From assembly GCA_963924555.1 (NCBI GenBank), contig OZ004582.1, forward strand, positions 8,465,927 to 8,529,926: DNA of 64,000 nucleotides. Reading direction: 5' to 3'. The position numbers and the translations under genes were made by a program. Shown here in pieces: positions 55,739 to 64,000 of the stretch. Under the pieces are notes generated by a model. That model worked only from the letters and a program-made list of their open reading frames with translations, was not told where the DNA came from and did not search any database. The stretch's first letter is position 1; each line of letters starts with the position of its first letter. This stretch comes from Crambe crambe (Eukaryota; Porifera; Demospongiae; Poecilosclerida; Crambeidae).

Positions 55739-57054
55739 CATTAGTGGGCCCTTAATTTGGCATTAAGTGAGCCACAAGGAATGTTGATGTAAGGGTGACA
55801 GCGCCATGTGGGCACCCCCAATCAAGATATCTTGATGTCCACCTCAGCTCTGGTGAGTTTATGGCTTCAAGCTAGTGTTTGTTTGTATTTGTGCATCAGG
55901 AAGGACCCCAAGGACCCGGCTGATGTGCCCACCACACTTTTAAAAAATCAATATTCTTTAGAAATGATTATTAGCACACTTGATTTCATATGTAGCTAGG
56001 GCTAATTCTGTTGGAATGTCAACCCTTTTAAACCTCCCCCCTGTGAAATCAATATATTATTGACTTCCACCATTAGCTAAAACTTTGAGCTATCAGTTAC
56101 TTCCTAAATCTTAGAACTGCAGCTAGAAATCATTTCAAAATCTTAAAACTGGCTAACTAGAATGTTCTATGTGAAATCAGTGGCTACATTATTGATTTCC
56201 TAGAACTGGAGTAACATTAACTAACTAGAATCTTGGAGCAATCTTCTATGTGAAATCAGTACATTAGCTATATCCTTAAAATCATAAAACTGAAGTAATA
56301 GCTCTAACTACATAGCTAGAATCTTCTATGTGAGTACATTATTGATTTCCTCTATCCTTAGAACTGGAGTGATATGTGTGAGACGCAGTACACTACGATG
56401 GTGACAATGACCACTGGCACTCCACCCAAACATTTCCCCCTTGTCCAGCATACATGTTTTATTACTCCCTACTCCAAATATCTTCCCAATCAAAGCTGCC
56501 AACATACAAACATACATGCCCATGGAGCTTATATTCACTAGTAGTCGGGCAGCCTAAAGTTGTTGAAGTTTTTTTTTTTTGATATGAGTGATTATTTACA
56601 CACCATTATGGCATGTTCTGCATCAAGTACATACTACAATAGATAACATATTGAGTGTACTTGCAAGCATTCTCTTGATGTCAACGAGATTCCAACCAGA
56701 GACATTTCAAATTCAATGTGGAAAATATGCAGAATGTTATTATTGTCTTATCATTTCCATGTACAAAATGGTATAAACGAAGAAATTGGCAGGAAAATAG
56801 TATTGTAAACGTGTGAATTTTGAAAAATTTTAAGGTAAACAGCTTCCTCTATTTAATGACAACTTCCAGCCTGGCTTGTCTAGGCTTATGACTAAGAATG
56901 TGCTTAAAAGAGTGCTGAGCAAGTGCTTTGATGTGTCACAAGTTCATAACTAACAGCTAGGGAATATTACTGGCTTCTCTTTGTCATTGATGGTGGACCC
57001 GCCTCCTCCTCCCCTCTATAAGACAACCTCCCTCACTCCACCAGCCATGACAGT

Positions 57055-57475
57055 GCAATATGAGACTGCCTCTCTATTAACCAGTACCTATTTCAACCTC
57101 AAGAGACCACCTCTCTAGCTATTAACCATATCAACCTCCCTAAAGAGACACCTCTCTATTAACCATGCAGCTACTTCCACTTCCCTAAAGAGATCACCTC
57201 TCTATTAACCATGTCCCAACAGCACTTATTCCAGCTATTTCAACCTCCCTAAAGAGACCACCTCTCAATTAACCATGCACTTATTCCAACTGTTTCAACC
57301 TCCCTAAAGAGACCACCTCTCAATTAACCATGCACTTATTCCAACTATTTCAACCTGGGTAAAGAGATCACCTCTCTATTAACCATGTCCCAACAGCACC
57401 TGGGTAAAGAGACCACCTCTCAATTAACCATGTCCCAAACAGCAACCTCCCTAAAGAGACCACAACCCTATTGAA
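57055..57475. repeat. tandem repeat of about 55-60 bp
   Basis: Repeated phrases AAAGAGACCACCTCTCTATTAACCATG, CACTTATTCCAACTATTTCAACCTCC and ATGTCCCAACAGCA occur in varying combinations. No coding sequence was recognised. Confidence 0.8.
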
Positions 57476-57984
57476 AACCACTCCATATGCTGACTTATTC
57501 AGCTGTTTCAGAGATCACATCCTTGCTAATAATAAGATTCTAGTGACTGGTTGACTATTTTCAAGTGACATTAGGATCATGCAGTCTCAAGGGTGTTGCC
57601 ATAACCCCTGTTAATGGTAATGTGATATCTATGGCAATTAAAATACAGCAAAATGGCCAAAGTTCAGCAACACTTGTGGGCTGGATCAACTTTTCTATTG
57701 CCAGAGGTCAAGATACCCTCTATTCAGCCAGTGCCCAGTGCTGAATCAATGTACCCCATCTTTTGCTGCCAGGTCGAAACACTTCTATTCAAACAAGTGC
57801 CTGAACAAGCTTATAAATTGAGAAATATTAATTTGGTGTGCTTAATTATAATTTTCACATTCTACAGTTACTTTGCACTAGTCATGGTGATAGCTATTGA
57901 CCTTCATGTACAATGTTTTTTTCAGTATAGCTACTCAAGTTTGATTGGCCCATCTAGCTTGTATGAATAGGTTGCCATATACAG

Positions 57985-57985
<1 letters not shown>

Positions 57986-58033
<48 letters not shown>
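57986..58033. repeat. (CT)n microsatellite
   Basis: About 24 CT units. Confidence 0.9.
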
Positions 58034-58034
<1 letters not shown>

Positions 58035-58289
58035 AAGTATTTTGCTTGAACTTTGGTTGCTGGCATACGTAGTAACCAGGCATTTTTTTTCAAACAGCAA
58101 CAAAAAATTAATTTAAGGCTACTGCTATATGGACTACATGAAGCTATTGACTTCCATCACAATGCTCTAATGGGTACATGATTATTTTCCTAGTAAAAGT
58201 AAAGAAACTGTCTTTTTCAGCACCTCACAGTGCTGTTACTGCAAATATTATGGATTATATTTTTTACTTCAAAAACCACCTGACTTCCA

Positions 58290-58465
58290 TTTCTCCACAA
58301 TGCTGCTTAGTAACATTTATAGGTTATGCTTCTTCTAAAAACATGACTTCCATTGTATCTCCACCATTTCTCCACAATGCTGCTTAGTAACATTTATAGG
58401 TTATGCTTCTTCTAAAAACATGACTTCCATTGTATCTCCACCATTTCTCCACAATGTTGCTTAGT
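58290..58465. repeat. 78-bp tandem repeat
   Basis: Unit begins CTCCACAATGCTGCTTAGTA and includes AAAAACATGACTTCCATTG. Two full copies and a diverging third start near 58292, 58370 and 58447. Looser copies of the CACAATGCTG / GACTTCCAT phrases continue to about 58830. Confidence 0.85.
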
Positions 58466-59053
58466 AACGTTCATAGGATATGCCTCTTCAAATGTGACTT
58501 CCATATCTTCACAATGCTTTTACCATACCACTCGTGAAAATATTGGATTTGGTCATAAAAGCTGCTAAGTATCACAGCAACTTTTTTTTGCTTGAAAAAG
58601 TGACTACCATTTCCTCATAAAGCTGTTACCATGGATTTCAAACAATACTGCTTTCCATTATGGATTACTTCCACAATGATGTTACCATATCAACATTGAT
58701 TATATTTAGCTATACAAGTGGAGAGAAAAAAGGTGACTACCTTTAATTAATTCTTTACAATGTTGTTTCCATATCAACATGTGATTACAGTTCTTCTCAG
58801 AGGATGATGTGTGAGTTCCAGTTCTTTCACAATGCTGTTGCCATAGCATTTTGGATTATATAAAAAAAACAGCCATAGTGGGTCCATCAGGTGTCCTACG
58901 TGATGGTTTTATTAAATAAGAAAGGCCAGCCATGAAAATGATACGGGGTATAGTAAAATAAAGAAAAATTGTCACCAGCTTTTGTCAAGACATAATTGTT
59001 CTATTAATGGCACATGCATAAACATGTTAGGCTGTCTCCACACCAAATTTCAG

Positions 59054-59095
59054 CCCCCCCTCCCCTCCCCCCCCCCCCCCCCCCCCCCCCCCCCC
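59054..59095. repeat. poly-C run
   Basis: About 40 bases of almost pure C, broken only by two T near its start. Confidence 0.9.
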
Positions 59096-60517
59096 GAAGC
59101 CACTAGCAGCTGCATAAAGCAGACATCTGCTAATTAAAATACTTTGAATTCAGTTACAAATAGGAACGAGTAAGAGAACACAGATACAGAGGGTAGCTAG
59201 ACTTGGACATTAAGCCGATGCAAATTAGATAGTGTTCACAGAATTGCCGATGTTGTAGAAGTACATGTGAAAAAACCTGACTTCCCCCACAAATGAAGGG
59301 GCCAAACTTTGATACATTATGTAAGATGTGGTTCAACACAACACTTAGCTACAACAAATTAGACATGCAGACGTTCAACAGGAAGTCTAGTAGCTGCATG
59401 GGTGCCTCATTAAAAATCCAATTCTTGGACGGGATTGATCAATTAGTTCAGAAATTGTATTTTTTTTTTATAACTAACCACTTCCAGCTAAAAATTATAT
59501 TAAAGGAAAATTAGCATCACAGTTGAGGTTATAAATTCCATGTAATGATACAAGTCCTATGTTATTGGTTGTGAAATCATCATACCATAGCAACCACCTC
59601 CATGCCTTAGGCCATGCCAAACATTTCATGATTCATTTCGAAAATACAAAAAATTAATATTAAACACACTCAAACATAAATTATAAGCACATGGCACATT
59701 CTATGTACAACCACCCAGCTTCCTTTGCTTGGCTTAGTGGTACAGTATGTGCTTAAATTGAAATTTTAATGATAGTTGTTGTATAAAATAATGATAAAAT
59801 TCTTCTTCTCCTTTTCATACCTACCTGGTAACCCTATTGTTCTAGCTGGGTCGATCACAGAGAAACTAATAATCACAGCCTTACTCTGCCACCTACCACC
59901 AAAAAATACTTCTTATCAGTGGTGAGATAGGGTTATAGGGAGCTATTGAACATCATCACATGCACATCACATGCACATCACATGCATTATGTACACTACA
60001 TGCACATCGCATGAGCCTGCTTCTAAAAAATCAATTATCATTTGGCCTGATCAAATCAACCCATAAAAGTGAATCTTCTAATTGTGGATTTAATCATGTA
60101 CTTAGTATAACAGATAGGGAAGCTTAAAAAAATTCATTTTTTAGAAGATTACCCAAGCATGCCATGCATGGTCAGAGAAGGAAGCAACTTGATTTCCAAT
60201 CCAAGGTTGTTGTCACAATTTTGGTGCTTGTTCCTGGAAAACAAAACATATTTCCTGCATTGATCACCTAATACGGGTACAAGTTTAGTGCTAGCGTGCT
60301 AAGGTAGGTAGGTACATTGGCAAGTTCTCTTAGAAAACTTCTAAATATTCAGTCCTAGCTGCATGCTGAGATCATGTGCAATTCATTGCCATGGCAAATG
60401 AAAATTGTTCTAATGGCTGCTGGACATCATGGCTATATGTATACTATACATCAATAACACATCACTGACCGGACAAAAAACTGATAACCTCACACTCAAT
60501 ACACATGCAGTAGTACT

Positions 60518-60649
<132 letters not shown>

Positions 60650-61029
60650 CCCAGCCATGTTACAATAACACCACTAAATTAAGTATGATTCTAGGACACC
60701 TGTTGTTGATGACCAACTCGCGATTATTTCAAGCACCGCAGAGTACACATGTGTACAATATTTGAGTATGTAGCGGCTGGAACATGTGGCATCAGTAGAG
60801 GGTTAAGATTGGGTGCATGTGAGTGTACGTGCACATTATTGGCCAATGTCTACCAACAGGTACGCCAGAAATTAATTAATTGATTTTACATTTGTGCCCT
60901 TGGGCTGCGTGTGGCACACTGCGCCTACTGCATGGTTAGGTCAGATCATGAAACCTGGAAAATGCTTGCCCAGAAGTCTTACACGTTCAGCCACATTCAT
61001 ATACCTGCTCACCGGACAAATAGGCTCCC

Positions 61030-61440
61030 ATGGACGCATGTTGCATGTATGTAATGTTGCCAGCACTAGTCATGTGACTAGGCCAACAGACTCACATGGA
61101 CATGCATGCTATATGTTGCTATGCATGTACGTTAATTGCTGGCACCAGTCATGTCGACTAGGCCAATAGACTCCCATGGACATGCATGCTACATGTTGCA
61201 TGCACTTGCCGGCACCAGTCACGTGACTAGGCCAACAGACTCCCATGGACATGCATGCTATATGTTGCTATGCATATACGTTAATTGCTGGCACCAGTCA
61301 TGTCGACTAGGCCAATAGACTCCCATGGACATGCATGCTACATACATGTTGCATGCACTTGCCAGCACCAGTCACGTGACTAGGCCAACAGACTCCCATG
61401 GACATGCATGTTACATGTTGCATGGCATGTTACCAGCACT
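61030..61440. repeat. minisatellite with CATGCATG and GACTAGGCCAA motifs
   Basis: Units of about 60 bp (paired into about 125 bp) contain GCCAGCACCAGTCACGTGACT, AGGCCAACAGACTCCCATGG and ACATGCATGCTACATGTTGC. Six or so copies differ by small substitutions and in whether TCACGTGAC or TCATGTCGAC is present. Confidence 0.9.
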
Positions 61441-62124
61441 TGCACTGCATGCATATTGCCAGGGCACTGATCATGTGACCACAGCAGAGTTTATATGGTT
61501 ATTTTACGGTTAGTCTAAATCTATACATTCCTCTGCTTTGCACCTAGCAACCAATAATTATGGCCAGACTAAAGTCTTTGCTAGCTAATGAATTAACTCA
61601 TAATTATTATACAGAAAAACCTTCCTATTAGGGCCTAAGCCATACCATATATATAAAAAGTGAACCTCATGGAAACGTCTCTCTATTAGGAGGTACGTTC
61701 CATTGTATAACTGTTTCAAACTCACATGCTTAACTAGAATCCCCATTCCATGCCAAGGGTTACTAGCTAGCTAATGGTATAATTCTTCCTTATAAAGTTA
61801 CCTTAGTTCTTTCTACAGCCCCAGAGTGCCAGGGGTCACTAATCTGATGTTTCTCCTTTAATTAATAATCACTGGCCAGGCACAGAATAAGGTTTAGAGT
61901 CCCAGGGTCACCTTAGTTACATCAGTTTTCTCCATATAAAACCCACATTGCACTGTTTAACCACAATGTTTTGGAGTCCCTGGTGACTACAGCACTCAAC
62001 TTCTTCATGTTTAAAGCCGCCTGGTTCTTTAGCAGACCGTATCATGTAGTCACCTTCATATTAGCTCATGGTCACTTATTAAACATGTCACTGTGTCACT
62101 GCTTTCCATAAACTACATGATTGC

Positions 62125-62128
<4 letters not shown>

Positions 62129-62195
<67 letters not shown>

Positions 62196-62224
62196 AATAG
62201 GTGAGCCTCTCTCTCACTAGAAAT

Positions 62225-62287
<63 letters not shown>

Positions 62288-62316
62288 AATAGGTGAGCCT
62301 CTCTCTCACTAGAAAT

Positions 62317-62371
<55 letters not shown>
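62129..62371. repeat. compound (CT)n array
   Basis: Three CT tracts (about 62129-62194, 62229-62286, 62320-62371) are separated by two identical 34-bp spacers (AAATAGGTGAGCC, then CACTAGAAATAGAT), so the array grew by duplicating tract plus spacer. Confidence 0.9.
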
Positions 62372-62375
<4 letters not shown>

Positions 62376-64000
62376 TTTGTATGATAAATTAACAGACACC
62401 CACTTTGTTGTACATGGCCAGATTAATCAAAGGATCAAGATAGACATGACACACATTGTGGTTCCATTCCTTAGAGCTTCCTTTCACCATTTACACTTCA
62501 CTGAATGTCTTGTAGGTAAACATGCCCTTTTGAGAGATCGAATTTGAGATCTATGCTAACGAGTACAAAGAAAAACAAACCACCCAGTGTGAGCAATGAC
62601 TGCCAGTAAATGGAACCCCTACAACTTCACATGCCATAACAGAAAACTTCTAAAATATCTGCTGATAATAATGATTCCAATATGTGCTACAACACATGTG
62701 CTTCATATGTTTGGGATTTATACGTCCAACACATGTGTTTCATGGGGGATACATAGTTTTTTAATTTTTTGTTGAGGAAGTTTATATGTTAGAATACTTT
62801 CTCTTATAACTTTAAATTCCACTTATCAAGTATCAAAAACCATTCTACTTTGTTGTGGTGACTCATGAAGACTCTATTTCCTTTTCAAGTGACCTCATTT
62901 GTTGTCATGATCAAAATTCCAATAAAGGACACTCCGAAAGAGGACAAACCTCTCAACAAAGGACAATCTAAAAGTACCTTTGTATATACACTCTATACAA
63001 AATAACCTCCAAAAGAGGACAACCTCTCCTCTAACAAAGGACAAAAGGATGGGTCCCAAGTGTGTCCGTTATTTGGAGGTTTGAGCTACAAGGTTTCTCT
63101 AATTAGTCTAGCGATAAACAACAAAAGAGAATGTCATGGAAATTAATGATCTTATTATCTAACAGGGCCATAACCTACTCCCCCAAGCTACATAGTTACA
63201 TAGGTTGTGAGTATTCTTAGCTAGTTATGTTTCAGCACTTTATTGTCAAGTATCAAGAAGTCAAAAGTAACCTCACTGTCACGATCAGGATACATACATA
63301 CACAAGGTTTCTTTGTCAACGTAAATAAGTCATATGGAACTTGATATTTTATTATCAATCATGGCATAACTAAAATCACCAACACAAGTGAGTGTGTACT
63401 TCCCCAAGTTAGTGGGGTAGACCCCCCCCCCCCCCCCCCCCCCCCAGGAACCAGGAAAGGATCAAGGTTAAATCAGTGTGTACTATCTCTCTCTATTGTC
63501 TTCTTGGTAGCTGGACCACTTCCAGCCTGACCAAGGAACCTATTAATGGCAGGTCTGCAAGTAACATTGTGAATACACTGTTTTCTTGCATTGTCAAGTA
63601 TCAAAAAGTCACCTCTCTGCTCTCACGAGATCAAGATTTTTTTTCTTTGTCTAAAATGTCATGGAGCTGGTTATTGAATATTGCATAACTATCATAGTAC
63701 CTACACATGTAAGCATGTACTCCCCCAAGCTACATAGCTGGCTGTTTCAGCACTGGTGTGGGTTTAAAGTGTGTGTCACTCGTGGGAATGGTATACAAGT
63801 GCATGAAGACCTTCATAGAATTCGGCTGTACGTTGCTAGTGAGACATACATACATACATAAGGTGAAACTAGCACAATGAAGGGCTTTTTGCCACATTAC
63901 AAACATACACGAGCTGTGAGAGAGGGACTTAACTTGTGCAAAAAATTTTTAATTTAACTTCTCTCTTCTGAGCTGAAGTTTCAGTAGAATTAAAGCTGAA
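62372..64000. other. gene-poor end of window
   Basis: Contains an ACAGTGGAACCTC-family relative at about 62920-63087 (AGGACACTCCGAAAGAGGAC to GTCCGTTATTTGGAGG), a poly-C run at about 63422-63445 and a short (ACAT)n tract near 63843-63859. No gene was recognised. Confidence 0.5.

Noticed and set aside
55808..55999. Short frame MGTPNQDILMSTSAL followed by GTGAGTTT
   Set aside because: Looks like a possible first exon, but no downstream exon or similarity was found; too weak to list.
57653..57970. 105-aa plus-strand frame with a hydrophobic middle
   Set aside because: No family recognised, no supporting splice structure, repeat-rich surroundings and no paralogue in the window; insufficient to call a gene.

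Overview
The window is animal nuclear DNA, most likely from a sponge or another early-branching invertebrate. That placement is an inference from three things: many short GT-AG introns, an expansion of TRIM-NHL genes carrying a filamin-type repeat, and conserved metazoan genes (importin-7, GATD1, an L27/PDZ scaffold). No bacterial operons, ribosome-binding sites or CRISPR arrays are present. Exon models below come from manual reading of splice sites, reading phase and remembered family sequences. No alignment or RNA data were available. Layout: (1) 1-1250 is a GGTAAC minisatellite and a small inverted-repeat element. (2) 1275-13144 holds a family of very small multi-exon genes. Two complete members each encode 123 aa from four exons (5387-7155 and 9047-10923), a divergent third encodes 129 aa (11801-12461), and there are several extra or partial members. 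All end in a short Cys-rich hydrophobic tail carried by the last exon. Extra in-phase tail exons (8789-8881, 13034-13144) suggest alternative membrane anchors. A roughly 2-kb block (1275-3060 and 6265-8310) is duplicated, and between its copies lies a TRIM-NHL gene whose RING is broken by a deletion of about 55 nt (3174-5230). (3) 13690-37272 (minus) is one 26-exon importin-7/8 gene predicting 1043 aa. Its intron 15 contains two same-strand RING/TRAF-zinc-finger genes, and its intron 5 contains three same-strand TRIM-NHL genes plus a dead RING fragment. (4) 37491-44871 has two TRIM-NHL genes of a second architecture (RING, two B-boxes, coiled coil, filamin, NHL) on plus, flanking a RING-less B-box/NHL gene on minus. 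(5) 45484-47680 (minus) is an 8-exon GATD1 (PDDC1) orthologue of 225 aa. Only 126 bp separates its start codon from that of a divergent 7-exon gene for a 904-aa protein with an N-terminal L27 domain and a C-terminal PDZ domain (47807-52265). (6) 52266-64000 shows no gene I can support. It holds inverted-repeat elements, microsatellites and minisatellites. How the genes work together: importin-7, GATD1 and the L27/PDZ scaffold are housekeeping or cell-structure genes with many introns. The TRIM-NHL and RING/TRAF-ZnF genes each have one coding exon (two with a spliced 5' leader). They look like a locally expanding set of ubiquitin-ligase or adaptor-type genes, several of them living inside importin-7 introns. 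The small Cys-tailed proteins are the least familiar content and the best candidate for something undescribed.
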